Shown piece by piece: positions 36,301 to 47,603 of a DNA stretch of 64,000 bases. The notes below the pieces were generated by a model, which was given only the letters and a program-made list of their open reading frames with translations, did not search any database and was not told where the DNA came from. The DNA comes from Eretmocerus hayati (Eukaryota; Arthropoda; Insecta; Hymenoptera; Aphelinidae), in assembly GCA_029851415.1 (NCBI GenBank), contig CM056742.1, forward strand, positions 79,660,748-79,724,747, given 5' to 3'. Every line of letters starts with the position of its first letter. Position 1 is the stretch's first letter. Both the position numbers and the translations under genes were made by a program.

Positions 36301-38560
36301 TGCAAAATTTCAAGATGATTGACCGTTTTGTTTCAGAGTGGTAGTCATCAGAATTCGTCACTTTTAGCATGGCGCTCATGCGGGATCGTCGACTCCCATA
36401 TAAACGCAATGTTAAAAGTGGCGGGTTTTTGATGGCTACCACTCCGAAACAAAACGGTCAATCATTCTGAAATTTTGCACAGGTGTTCATTAACACTTGA
36501 ACTAAATCCTCCCCAACTTTGGTGTTTTTCTGGTGTACAGTGGAATTTCCCTCAATGGATACCTCTTATCAGCGGACACCTCTCAATGACGGACAATTTT
36601 TTGCGACCAGCAGAAGTATAATCACAGAAATGAACCTCTGATTAGCGTACACCTCCGGATAGCGGACAGGTTTGATGCAACCAGAGTTGTCAGTGCGACC
36701 GGAGATTTCACTGTATTTTCAGCTTTAGTGTACAACTACCTAACATCAATTTTCAATCAAAACTCTGAGACGAAGTGAAGTTCTCTCGTGCTCCGCGCTT
36801 AAATTATCATCTCGAAATAATCTTGCATGTACTGTCTCCGAATCCTCAAAAATGCGTTGAAATTTTGAAGCAATTCAATGAGCTAAGATGAGCAAAAAGA
36901 GCTAATTTTCTGAAGAAAACCTAAGATATTTGATCCCAATTGGATACAATGCGTTGAATACGAGTCATGAAAATTTAGCACGAATTGATCATCTGAATTA
37001 GTTCTCGGGTAGCTATTATCAGTAATAAATCATGACTCTTATCTTATGATCTTGCAACTAAGATTTCATCTCGATGACGACGGCGAGTTTTGCATGATTC
37101 TCCGAGAACTCAACAAATTGCAAGCGATCGAGGGCTCAAACTGATCTTGACTCATCTATTATTTGTTTTCTATACCTTCATACAATTCCTTGGCTCAATG
37201 ACCTTGAATGGCACTGGAATTGAGTTGACTAACAATGACTTATTTGAGATGACTCATTTGAAATTTTTGATTGAGAATCATATTCTACGTCCAGAAATGT
37301 AGAAAGGAGACCTGGAAGATTAATTGATTTTGAGAATGATTATTACTTCTCCCTCAAGAGTTTTCATCCATAGCAAGTCACTTGAATGTGGTTATTCTTA
37401 TTGATCCATTCCTCAAACAAGTCAATCGTAGGAAGCCGATCCTGGAGTCTTTTATTCTGATGAAATATTCATTTTAGGAGGGAATAGGAGTGATTTTCTT
37501 CTACACCCTTAGTAACGACCTTTGTCAGATTTTTTCTAAAGATTTCACAGCGTCTCGTCTTATTGTATTTTCTATTTGATTCTGCGTCGTCAACTTCACG
37601 AGATGCTACAGAAAAACGCTACTATTCTGCGATTGGCTGGTCTATTTCACTCCGTTAATATAGATGACGTTCCGGCTGTCAATAAAGGTGAAAATCAGTC
37701 TACTGAAACAACTGAAGAATTTTGATGTATTGACAATCTAGCGCATATCTCTAGTTCGTGCAAGGTTGAGTCGCAATATGAAGGACTTCATTGAGTTGAT
37801 GTATGAAAGGCTTGTGAAAATATTGTTGTGGCGGGAATTTGTATGCAGTCAAATAATTCTGATTTTCCGCAGAAAACAACAACACACTGCTCAGAGTTTT
37901 CAGTAGCGAAGTGAATTTTTTTTGTCTTTCTTAATCTATGTCAACGATATCGAGTGATTGAGTAAGTTCTAAGAAGACTAATGCAAGAGCTGCTATTGAA
38001 TGAATATTAAAGGGATGAGCTCTTGGGCGCTGATCGCGGCTCCTCAACGAGTTAGATGTGAGCTTGCACTTTTGCTACAATGAGTGCATCGTAGGAACTT
38101 TTATAGATATTGATTTATCTTGTCATTTCATTGAAAGGATATATACTGGAAGGCACGAGAGAATGTTGAAAAGAATTTTCATGTAGAAACACTTTAGTGA
38201 ACGATGAAATTGAGAACTTGGTAAAAATTATATACGCAGTAGTCTTGAATCATTTCGCCGCTCATCATCCTTGGAATACCAAAAAACTTATCAAATCTGA
38301 AAATTCCTGAAAAACTCTGAAAGATTATTCGGGAATGTCCCCGGCATACCACGGGAATCATATTTTTGTCTCATGATTAACAGCTCTCTAATATTGTGCT
38401 TTAATTCTTGCAGTGGATGGAACCAACGAAGTGGAGAAGCCGGAGAAAACGAGAAAAAGAGTTAACGTGCGTCCTCTTCATGGGCCGGAGTTTATAGACG
38501 AGATACCGGCCAAGAGGAATCGAAAGTCTGTGAAAGATGGAAAATACAGTGAATTCTCCT
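30336..38560 (+). CDS. Probable multi-exon gene for an acidic protein of unknown function
   Basis: Exons with GT-AG borders and matching phases: about 31343-31489 (..GFTPLMLATKV..), 31922-32008, 33143-33277 (Asp/Glu/Thr-rich), 34184-34281, 35374-35532, 37551-37687, 38414-38560. The first three junctions are all phase 1; 34281 ends in phase 0 and 35374 opens in phase 0; 37687 and 38414 join in phase 1. Donors GTGAGT (31490, 38561) and GTAAGA (35533) are strong. At least one exon between 35533 and 37550 is missing from my model because phases 0 and 2 do not join. A possible first exon is 30336-30376 (MSDAQFCDWKLIK). The last exon is Lys/Arg-rich, so a nuclear protein is conceivable. No family recognised. 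The intron 34282-35373 is mostly a MITE. Confidence 0.5.
30518..30566 (-). other. Penelope-type hammerhead-like motif (degenerate)
   Basis: On the minus strand: CTGAAGAG, a stem GTCTAC...GTAGAC around an 8-base loop, then GAAACG. This is the hammerhead core layout reported in Penelope-like retroelement LTRs. One extra G between core and stem II and no clear stem I make a working ribozyme doubtful. No Penelope reverse transcriptase is nearby. Confidence 0.4.
32922..32953. repeat. (TG)n-rich microsatellite
   Basis: Interrupted TG run in an intron of the proposed gene. Confidence 0.85.
34467..35262. mobile_element. Long-TIR foldback MITE, Tc1/mariner type
   Basis: 796 bp flanked by TA on both sides (34465-34466, 35263-35264). 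Termini read CAGTACCGTGCAAAAATTCC and its near-complement. The arms are about 366 bp each (34467-34834, 34898-35262) around a 64-bp centre, so nearly the whole element can fold on itself. It carries no transposase frame; the open frames in both arms mirror each other. Confidence 0.9.
36217..36741. mobile_element. Foldback MITE with a second MITE in its right arm
   Basis: Left end AGGTAGTTGTACACTAAAAT is mirrored at 36719-36741. The arms (about 36217-36385 and 36395-36741) pair along their length once the nested 36538-36713 insert is left out. The two centre parts carry cacttttagc/gttaaaagtg-like blocks. No clear target duplication. Confidence 0.75.
36538..36713. mobile_element. pogo/Tigger-like MITE nested in foldback arm
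   Basis: 176 bp flanked by TA (36536-36537, 36714-36715). Termini CAGTGGAATTTCC and its imperfect complement CAGTGAAATCTCC. Inside, acacctct and agcggaca blocks recur, as is usual near pogo-type termini. The outer arm's pairing resumes exactly across it. Confidence 0.75.
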
Positions 38561-38569
38561 GTGAGTGAG

Positions 38570-39700
38570 AAGAGTTCTGCAGACACTGAACTTGTTTTCT
38601 TTGGGCCTCATTCCATTTCCTTGGTGTTCTTTGGGAAGACCCGTGTAGCCTATAAGTCGTTCTTTGGATTTTGAAACATAATTATTACCTAGTTCTCAGT
38701 CGTTTTTTATAATTTTAAGAGTCCTATCACTATGATCGGAAGAAGTACTACCATTAGAAGTGATGATTTCTGTGAAATGTGTCAACGAAACATATGATCA
38801 ACATGTGTTTCAAGAGGTGCCTCGTTTGTGTTGCTGACGTTCAGAATAAATTATTTACACCTTGAATCACCCTTGTCCTCCGTATTTTGTATGAAAACTC
38901 CGTTTCTTCGGTAAACTAGGAATATATTCTATGGAATCGTCATTCAAAAATGGTTTTCAAAAACAACAGAGCCTCATCATAAGAGTGAGTCTTTTTTGTG
39001 TGAGTATAGGTGGATATAACTCCAACAGAAAGGTATTGGACATTCGAGAACACCGGCGAGAAAATTTGCTAATACGAAGCAGGTGAAATATATAATCCAT
39101 GGATAGCATTAAACAGAATATGATCTACCAATGATTTATTGATTCTTTGATGGGTAAGAATAACTAATCAATTGATTTAGTGGAGCTCTCGTGGCTTACC
39201 CAAAATCGGACACCGTTTCTACTTACACCACTCCAGATGAATTTTCACCACTCATCTCTTACATAAGTACGAGCCACAAAATTCCAATATATTTGAATTA
39301 ACTGTCCGTCAAAATCACTCCAACGGTTGCTTGAGCTTTTCTGTATAAATTCCGTCCAATTCTCACCACAATAGTTCTGTTTCTCATTCGAAATAAAAAG
39401 CTCAAGAAATAATACCGTAAGTTGTATGCACTTGGTCATCATCATTCTTTTGGTTCAAGATCGCGCGCGTTTGACTTCAACAAGCGTTCGATGAAACTTC
39501 ACCGATCAATAAATTGTCGGTAACAACAAACGTTTGATCAATTGTGCTGGTTGCCATGGGAACGGCTCGACCGTCCACCGCTCAGCGAAATGAGAACTCA
39601 GCGAAATGTCCTAGTCCCTTTTAAGGCCTAAAAGAGATATCTTTCTCAGGATTCTTGGGGCCAAAACGTTTGAAGCAGATTTCGGCCTATATGCATAAGG
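38570..39700. other. No recognisable gene
   Basis: About 1.1 kb, AT-rich, with short frames only. A final exon of the upstream gene could lie here (for example near 38721, reading SYHYDRKKYYH and a stop), but the phase does not fit. Confidence 0.4.
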
Positions 39701-40023
39701 CCTTTCATTGGGAAGTGAGAATATCATATTTAAAAAAACCAAGAACGACATTACAAAAGCCAGTGTAGCAGAGCGTGCTGTAATAACGATCCATGAGCAA
39801 ATTTACCGTTCATTCTCACTTACAAATACTCAGAAATATATTGATATACTCCAAGGTGTAGCGAACGCCTACGATCACATTAAACACTCAGCTATAAAAA
39901 TCACACCCGCATCGGTGACAATATTCAATGCAGCCAAAGCTAAAGTAGATTTAGAGAGGGAATATGACAGTTCTCATTACAAAGTACCCGAATATCGAGT
40001 GAATGACTTGGTTTGCGTCAGTA

Positions 40024-40812
40024 TTGCCGTGGAGACTGAGGTTGGAGAGGATACGCGAAACGATCGACCTTCTCATGGTGAGAGCGCCGCGAAACACATG
40101 GACGAAAAAATCTGGACTCGAGCATACGCGCTAACACAGGGAAACCGATAAGTACGTCTGTAGTTCGATTATTATAAAATGTAGAGCTCTCAAATTTTGC
40201 GTGGTCTGAGATCACGTATCGCCGGCCAATATTACACACAATAAACACTGTCTCGAGGAACTTTGTCGCTTACTTTTTTCGAAACAAAGTTACGGCAGGC
40301 AATGGCGGAATCACACGTTTTTCGTGAATTTTTTTGATTTTATATAGACAATTTTTGTACACTTTGCGCACAGCACCGGAAAGCTCATGCATTTAGGAGT
40401 CTTTGTCTGCAACCTGAAGAAGATCCAATCACTGTGAGCTGAGAATCGACACTGTTGCAACTCACTGTTTTTGGGCTCGCGAACGAGCTCGCGAACGTGG
40501 CCATCACCGGCTGCTCAGCTGCGGCTCGCGTCTTCTGCTAACCTGCGCGGCTTCACCAACTAACAGGATATTCACCTTGATTTTAATAAATTCAAGTTCT
40601 GACGACGATATTCTGCACCCACGATGGGTTCGGAACAGCTTCAGGATTGAATTTTAACAATTGTCACGGTTCGCGATAGCACGAGTGTTTTTTAATCGTT
40701 GAAAATCACAGCGTGCCCTATGCTTTGCTGCATAGGAGGTCCAGATTTTGTATCACATGCGCGGTCCCACTAGAGTCCGGGAGGTGGCGCGACAGTCTAG
40801 TCTCCACGGCAA
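40024..40812. mobile_element. TIR element A inside the Polinton integrase
   Basis: 789 bp with TA on both sides (40022-40023, 40813-40814) and 14-bp inverted ends TTGCCGTGGAGACT. With one TA removed the integrase frame continues across. No transposase is visible, so it is a Tc1/mariner-type non-autonomous element. Confidence 0.7.
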
Positions 40813-41239
40813 TACGTTCAAGTCCCTTCCATAGAGCATATGAGAGGTTCTACAGAACTTTTGACATTTGGGCTACTGCAAAATGAAATTTGTTTTTCAT
40901 GGCACGCGTCTGAAATCAATTTTAGTGGTAACTATATCCTCAAAAATGAGTGGGAAAGTGCGTGCCCACTGATTTGGGAGAATGTTATTTTTGTACCAAC
41001 CAAAATCGCTCTCAGACGTCCAAAGGATTTTTAGATACTCCCAGTCGAATGTAAACCCATCGGATCATTCACGCACTGCTAGATGTGGTTATCGGTCAGA
41101 TTTTTGAGTAATTTTGACAGAAAATCAACGATTTCTTACCTCTCATCAGCTCGTTCTTACACCACGAGGAGTATTCATGGAGAATACCTCTGGAAACTAG
41201 AATCATTTCAACGCGTCTTCCTATGAATCGGGATCGTGA

Positions 41240-42720
41240 TAATATATTCAAATACTAAGGTCCCAGAGTGTTTTTCGATCGACGATTTGGGGCAAAACAC
41301 GTCAATTGTCCTGGGTTGCTTTTTGGAGGGTAAAACGTGTAGTTTTGAGCCATCTGTGGAGGCCGTAGACTCCACGTAGGAAAAGATCAATAACATCATT
41401 TCCGACGTACTTTTGCCTCAGCTTTCCGGTGGCGGGGTTTATTCTTCGGTTTTGTGCCACCATGACATCAAAAATTAGTAATCGAGTTTTGAAATGGCAA
41501 TAACTCAAAATTACCCCTTTTTTCGGCTACTTTGACATCTCCAATAGGAAGATCAGGGAATTCCACATCGAATTAGCTCTCGGAAAAATGAGGGTTCTTC
41601 GATTTTCACTAGGAGTAAAGCAACGATGAAAGTACGAGTGGTCATTCATGTGCTGTTTACGTTTCGCGGGTGTTCTAGTTCGTTCAACTCGACGCAGGGA
41701 AATAATCAGTCGAGGCATCTTCGACGTATTTTTGACTCATCTTTCCGATGGAAAGCTCCGTTTTTTCTAATTTAGTTCAACATAACCTCAGAAAAAGGAA
41801 ATTATAAGTCGAAAATGTTCGAACTCAAACTAACCTATTTTTTCGTCTTCTCGATAGCCTGATTCGGGAGAACGGACAATTCTCAATGTAATTGATTATC
41901 TTTTGTGTAATTCACAATCTCTAGCGATGAAATAGAGTCCGAATGACTAGATTCCTGCTTCTACGAGGAACGAACCAGTGAATAAATGAGTCCCCGGCGT
42001 ACGCGTGACATTAGGAATGCTTCTCTTCTTCATAATATCATTTTCCATGGGAATAGTCAGAAAACCAATTACAAGACACTATTCTACCATAAACATGAAT
42101 TAATTCCTCAAATACTGCCACCAAAAAGATGAAAAAGTAGGTTGAATTCAGTTAAGATTCTTCAGATGCATGATTACCGTTTTTTGAGGTTATGTTAAAT
42201 CAAAATTGTATCAACGGAGCTCTCCATCGGAAAGATGAGATAAAAGTACGTCGAAGATGCCTCGATTGACTATTTCCCTGCGTCAAATTGAACGGCCCAG
42301 AAAACCCGCGAAAGGTAAAAAGCGCGTGAATAACCACTCGTACTTCCATCGTTGCTTTACTCCTAGTAGAAATCGAAAAACTCCCATTCTCTCGAAAGAT
42401 ATTTCGAAGTAAAATTTCCTGATCTTTCGATAGGAAATGTCTAAAGAGCTGAAAAGAGGGGTGATTTCGAGTTACTGCCATTTCAAAACTTGATTGCTAA
42501 TTTTTGAGGTTATGGTGGCACAAAAACGAAAAACAAACTCGGCCATTGGAAAGCTGAGGCAAAAATACATCGGAATTGATGTCATTGATTTGTTCGTACG
42601 TGGGATCTACGGTCTCTACAGATGGCACAAAACTACATGTTTCATCCAGCAAAAACAACCCACGGCAGTTGACGTGTTTTGCCCCATACAAGGGTGGTGC
42701 TAATGGCGAGACTAGTAATA
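41240..42720. mobile_element. Foldback element, copy 1
   Basis: Left arm about 41240-41860 is inverted at about 42190-42720: shared blocks include the tatgttgaacc/gaggttatgtt region, the gatgcctcgactg block, and the cggtggc...gaggttatggtggc block. The centre (about 41860-42190) is unpaired. The same sequence family recurs at 45117-46158. No coding potential. Confidence 0.75.
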
Positions 42721-42880
42721 ATCACGAGGTAGAGCTCCATATTTTGTCTCGTCAGATGAAAGAGAAGGATAGATGAAAATATTCCCCTTTTCAATATGAA
42801 AGGTATGTTCTACAATCTTCTCCCCTTCGAATTTTTGAATTCAAAGCGTCACATACACCTACCTTACAGCCAAACTCCTC

Positions 42881-42997
42881 TTAGATTGATTGAAATCTCT
42901 CAGCCTTTTTTTCGACTTTTTTCTTCTCCAATTGCTTCTCTCGTTTAAGTCTCGATTTTGCCCTCTTAACTCGAGCATTGTTTCCACTATTCTCCAT
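42881..42997 (-). CDS. Small basic open frame, 38 codons
   Basis: Starts MENSGNNARVKRAKSRLKRE and ends in FQSI; nearly half the residues are Lys or Arg, suggesting a charged helix. It lies in element B between the foldback and the right end. Unknown; could be a chance frame or an exon of a transposon gene. Confidence 0.2.
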   Translation of the reverse strand: MENSGNNARVKRAKSRLKREKQLEKKKVEKKAERFQSI

Positions 42998-44518
42998 GAA
43001 ATAATAATATTGAATATCTTATCACAATCGACGATCTAGCACCACGTGAGCTTTTTTATGTATCTAACTTAGAATCCTTTCAAAGTGGATTTAATGCTCG
43101 ATTCACACGGAACTGTCGTTGAATGCCCGAAACCGATATTGATAGCAGATTTTAGAATCAGGAAAGAACTAGTTGCGCAAATATCTACAAGACCCCCCTC
43201 TTCCGTACACAGACCTCCAAAATTCTATACAGTGTTTACCAATTAGCACAAACATACACATCTACAGCGTAATGATGTGTCTATGTTTAATGAGCCTGTA
43301 CGACAAGCGCGAGCTCTCGAATTCCTGCTGCTCGAGGTCTGGCGCCTCGTCCGTAATTCTTCAATTGAAAATTTCTTGAATCAAGTCTATGGTGGCATTT
43401 GAAGGTAAAATGGGTTTTTTAGTGTGATTCATCTGTTTCTAAGATGATATGAGCGATTGCAACCTCATAGAAGTGCTAAGACGGGCTCGATCACATCAAC
43501 CCCATCGATACAATTTTTGTAATGCTTCTCACTCAAATAACGTTCCATATCAGGACATGGGAACTATGGGATATTGTCCAAAAAAGGATGGCGGAAAATG
43601 GGCAAAACATCCCAGGAGCGTGCCCCCCTTCTCCCTCTCGTGCCGTGGAAATTTGACCTTTTTCAGTCAAGTGCGCATGAACTGACCCGTCTTCTTGATG
43701 CTATCATTTCAACGCAGTTGGTCGCACGCACCCAAACCAAACGGGATATTATTGATGTAGTTTCAAGCTATTGAAATCCGTTTTGATCATGAAACTATCG
43801 CGAATGTTATTTTTTTTATAAGCTGAGTGCGGGGAATCTGAAATTTTTGTGAAAACCCGGTTACGCGACTTCGACGTTTGTTTATGAATGCCACGTTGGA
43901 GGCACGCGTCTGAAACCAATCTTTTCTCAATATATAGGGTGCCTAAAATGTCACTGAATTTTGGCAGAATTTTTCGAACAATGTCATTTTTGCAGCAGAC
44001 TGAAGAAATCAAAAAACGGCGCGAGTACGCTAAGAGATACCCAAGAAATGAGGGTTGCGGGCCGTGCTGTGGATAGCCAGATTCTTTTGACAGAACAGCG
44101 AATAGAGTACACATTCCGAGGCCCTGGAACCTATCCAAATCAACTCCGACAACTTGATAATCTTCTGACGGTTCAGGAATAGCGTGCAGTACGTCTAATG
44201 TCAAAAGTTCTGTAGAACCTCTCATATACGGTAGGCTGGTCAACAGAGCTGTTTGAAATCATCAAGATTTCACATACACGCACACTTTGAGTTTATTCCT
44301 CGAGCGATTTTAGTGGATAAGAGATTGATGGATTTTTCTATGAACAAGAGCTCAGCAGAGTAAACGGAGATTCAAATGAAGACGTTTTTGAAATGGAAAG
44401 AGTCTTGAAAACCAGAGAAAAAGATTGCAACAAACAGTGTTTCGTGTCTTGGAGAGGTAGTCCTGAAAGATTGAATAGCTGGGTCCTGGCCGACGATCTG
44501 AAGAAAATACTATGAGGG

Positions 44519-45118
44519 ATGAGTTTCACAATTCTGTCTAGTGATATTAGCGAAGGTTACTATCCAGACAACCGACTATCACACTTTGTCACAAGTCTGC
44601 CACAGGAAATCCATTTGCAAGGTTTATGAGCCGCGACTTCGACGGAAATTCACATACCATCTACATTCCAAGACTTGCCTATAAGACTTGGAGATCGAAT
44701 GGTTCTCTTGAATGTTTCCTCATCGGTTCATGGTGATACAGATACCAATGAGAATATAAGATCAGATAAATCAACCAATTTGTGTTCTCATGTTAAACCA
44801 GGTGTTAATGAAGATATTGAACTCTTGGTTACAGAAATGATTGAGTTGGACAATATTGGGAAACACTTGAAATTTAAGGTGGAGGGGGGTGGTTAGGTCT
44901 CTGTCGAGTGGATTTGTACAGATGATGTCCGCCCAGCTCTCGAACATACATTGCAGCTATCAAAGTGGTTGAGGAATATTCTGGGCTTTGACCGCGACGT
45001 GCATGGCATACTTGTGCGCTTAGACAGACTGGCCGTGGGCATATCCCCAGGTCATTTGGCTAATGGTCTTCCAAACATGCTGATGATATACGCCGACATG
45101 TGTGAACCTTATTATACA
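44519..45118 (+). pseudogene. Polinton penton-like minor capsid protein, 3' truncated
   Basis: Begins with ATG three bases after the integrase stop. One frame reads through YYPDNRLSHFVTSLPQEIHL, then TEIHIPSTFQ, and near the end NGLPNMLMIYADMCEPYY, all features of the minor (penton, single jelly-roll) capsid protein of Polintons. Two in-frame stops (about 44627 and 44894) disable it. The 3' end is cut off where foldback copy 2 starts, near 45117. It would have formed the pentameric vertices of the particle. Confidence 0.7.
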
Positions 45119-46158
45119 GAAAAATCCAGATTAAAATATGAAATTTGTGCTTCTTGATACTCATAATCATGGGGCGAATCGCCTCAACTATCTTAGCCTG
45201 CTCTATGGGGGGTAAAATATGTAATTTTGTGCGATCGGTAAATGCCGTGAACCCCACGTAGAAAAAAATCAATGACATCATTTCCGACGTATTTCTTATC
45301 TCGGCATTTCGAGGACGGGGTTTGTTTTCCGGATTTGTGTCACCATAACCTCAAAAATTAGCATTCAAGATTTGAAACGGCAATCACTCAATTTTACATC
45401 GATATAGCTCTTGAAAAATAGGGGTTTTCGATTTCCACGAAGAGTAGAGCAATGATGAAAGTAAGAATGGCCATTTAGTTGCTGTCTACCTTCCGCGGGT
45501 ATTTTGAGCCCTTCAATCTGACTCAGGAAAAAAAATCAAATGAGTCATCATATTTTCATCTGATCTTCTCGATGGCGAGCTCTGTTCTCCCAATTTGGGT
45601 CAACATAACCTCAAAAAACAGAAATTATACATAAAAAATGTTTGAACTCAATCCAACCTTTCTTTTCGTCTTCTCCATAGCCTCATTCGGGAGAATGAAT
45701 AATTTTCAGTGTAAACGATGATCCTTGGAGTGATTTACAATCTCCAGTGATGATATACAGTCCACATGTCTCGTTATTCCCTTCTTCCACGAGGAACGAG
45801 GCGGTGAATAACTGAATCCTCGGCGTTCACGTGGTGATATTAGTAGTGCCTCTTTTCTTTATAATCTAGTAGGCCGAATTGAGTTACGACACTTTCAATG
45901 AATGATTTCCGTTTTTGAGGTTATGTTGGACCAAATTGGGAAATCGGAGCTCCCCTTCGGAAAGATGAGATAAAAATACGTCGATAATGACTAGTTTGAT
46001 TCTTTTCCTGCGTCAAATTGAACAGCCCGGAACGCCCGCGAAAGGTAAACAGCACGTAAACGACCATTCGTACTCTCATCATTGCTCTACTCTCCGTGAA
46101 GAACGAAAAATCTCTATTTTTCGGAAGCTATTGCGAAGTGAAATTTACTGATCTTTCG
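45117..46158. mobile_element. Foldback element, copy 2
   Basis: Same family as 41240-42720. A left arm (45117-45700) and a shorter right arm (about 45900-46158) face each other around a centre with the cgttcacgtggtgatattag block. The right arm ends inside the block that in copy 1 continues for another 300 bp, at the point where Polinton coding sequence begins, so it is truncated or was never complete. It separates the penton-like gene from the basic-protein gene. Confidence 0.75.
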
Positions 46159-46159
46159 C

Positions 46160-46494
46160 AAAGGTATCAACGTTGCTACTGATGTCGCTAATCAGGATAT
46201 CACGATCAAAGACTCGGTTCATAAACGAGTCCGTAAATCGGGTGCAAATCTCAAGAAAAGCGCTGAACACTTCGATAAGCTCATGGAGGGTTCTGGTTAT
46301 AAGTATCCTTGCTTCAACGGATCTCTCCAGTCTCTTGACAACTCTGCTCCGGTCAACACCACTGTGAGGAAGAAGAAGAAGACAGTTAAAAGAGCAGCAG
46401 CTAGTAAGAGAGGTCAGGAAAAGGAGAGGAGACCAGTAAGAGGAGCGAATCGAAGAAGATAAAGAAGAGCACAAGGAGAGATATTTCCGATTAG
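46160..46494 (+). pseudogene. Polinton small basic protein upstream of major capsid gene, 5' truncated
   Basis: Reads KGINVATDVANQDITIKDSV near the start, then a Lys/Arg-rich tail (VRKKKKTVKRAAASKRG), and after a frameshift near 46440 a terminus TRRDISD with stop at 46492-46494. A short protein with this layout lies directly before the major capsid gene in Polintons; its role is probably in core or minor capsid structure. The 5' part is lost at the foldback border. The long minus-strand frame over this region (46145-46696) is a shadow. Confidence 0.55.
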
Positions 46495-47603
46495 ATTGCC
46501 GGCAATGGTTTTTCTCCACACTCAGCCCTCGGAGTGTTTCAAGTTGGAATTGAATCTCTTTAAGATACCTCCTACTGGAACAACACTTGATTCTTCTTAT
46601 TACGTTCAATACAAGCCGATATCGAGTTTGACAGATGATTCTTGCATCGAATTTATCGTTCAAGGAAATGGTGATGAATACATTGACCTTGCACACACAA
46701 TGCTCAGCCTCAAAGTGTCACTCCAAGCTCTTGGGGATGATGATCTTGTTACAGACTCTGGCGATATTAGATGAATGTGGCCCAATGAATAACTTTATGC
46801 ATTCGTTACTCAATCATGTTGATGTGTTTTTGAACCAGAAACCTGTATCGCCGGCCAATAACTTTTACGCCTACAGAGCTCATATTGAAACCCTTCTCAG
46901 CTATGGTCCAGACGCCAAAAATGGTACTTGACGAGCAGTTTCTGGTATGATGATACTGCTGGTAAAATGAATGATACAGCAGATGCAAACCAAGGCCTCG
47001 TGAAGCGCCGTCAGCTCCTGTGCAATGGGAATACGATCGATCTTATTGGTGATCTTAAATCAGATATATTTTATCTGAACCAGCTATTTAGACTGGGAGC
47101 TGGTGAACTTTTTTGTGCCATATTTTATAAAGGCTGGAAAGTGACTAGGAATGTTGTCCTTGATGTACCCAACCTAAACCCACCGTCAGCCCTCTCAGTG
47201 CGTGGGCGTTTTTTTGAAATTAAATTTTTAAATAATTTTTTCGACCAACTCATGTGCTATATGACTTGAAATCTGAATCTTTCAGGGATGATAGATCATG
47301 ATCCAAAATGATCGAAATCAGCCGTCAGCCCCTCCGCTGACTGTGCGTTTGGCGTCAGCCTTTTTCTCAATATTCAATGTTGCCAAGTTAGTGTGCTATA
47401 TTTATTAAAATCTGAAACTTTCAGGGATGATGGATCATGATCGAAGATGATCGAAATCGCCCGACAGCCCCTCTCTAGACTGGGCGTTTCCGAAACTGAC
47501 GATTTTTCCCGATGTAAACAAAGCTCCGCATCAAGGCCGCGATTCATATATGAGTTAATTAACTAATTTCAATATATATATGTGCTCTGGCGGCAGACTC
47601 AAA

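Larger units (their letters stand above)
40838..44227. mobile_element. TIR element B (3.4 kb) inside the Polinton integrase
   Basis: A 31-bp perfect inverted terminus, beginning ATATGAGAGGTTCTACAGAA (40838) and mirrored up to 44227, continues imperfectly to about 45 bp. Related termini occur near 29727 and at 51549. No clear target duplication. The interior holds a foldback element (41240-42720), a 38-codon basic frame, and short frames at 43449-43774 that I cannot assign. The integrase frame resumes at its right edge, which fixes the right boundary. Confidence 0.7.
39708..44515 (+). pseudogene. Polinton integrase, C-terminal half with chromodomain, in pieces
   Basis: 39708-40021 codes the end of the retroviral-type integrase core (KASVAERAVITIHEQIYRSF, holding the presumed catalytic Glu) and the C-terminal region with YRVNDLVCVS. 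The frame passes unbroken into inserted element 40024-40812, which adds a foreign tail up to 40151. A few codons follow at 40815-40837. After a second insertion the frame resumes at 44228 with GWSTELFEIIKISHT, then a chromodomain (FEMERVLKTREKD ... FVSWRGSPERLNSWV) ending at 44515. In-frame stops lie in the 40815-40837 piece and twice between 44285 and 44335. The N-terminal zinc finger and first catalytic Asp residues are absent upstream. The chromodomain would have targeted integration to chromatin. Confidence 0.8.

Noticed and set aside
43749..44243. 164-codon minus-strand frame
   Set aside because: It runs across the element B terminus into Polinton integrase sequence on the other strand, so it is not one gene.
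46145..46696. 183-codon minus-strand frame, the longest outside the copia
   Set aside because: It is antisense to the basic-protein and capsid genes, which match known families on the + strand.
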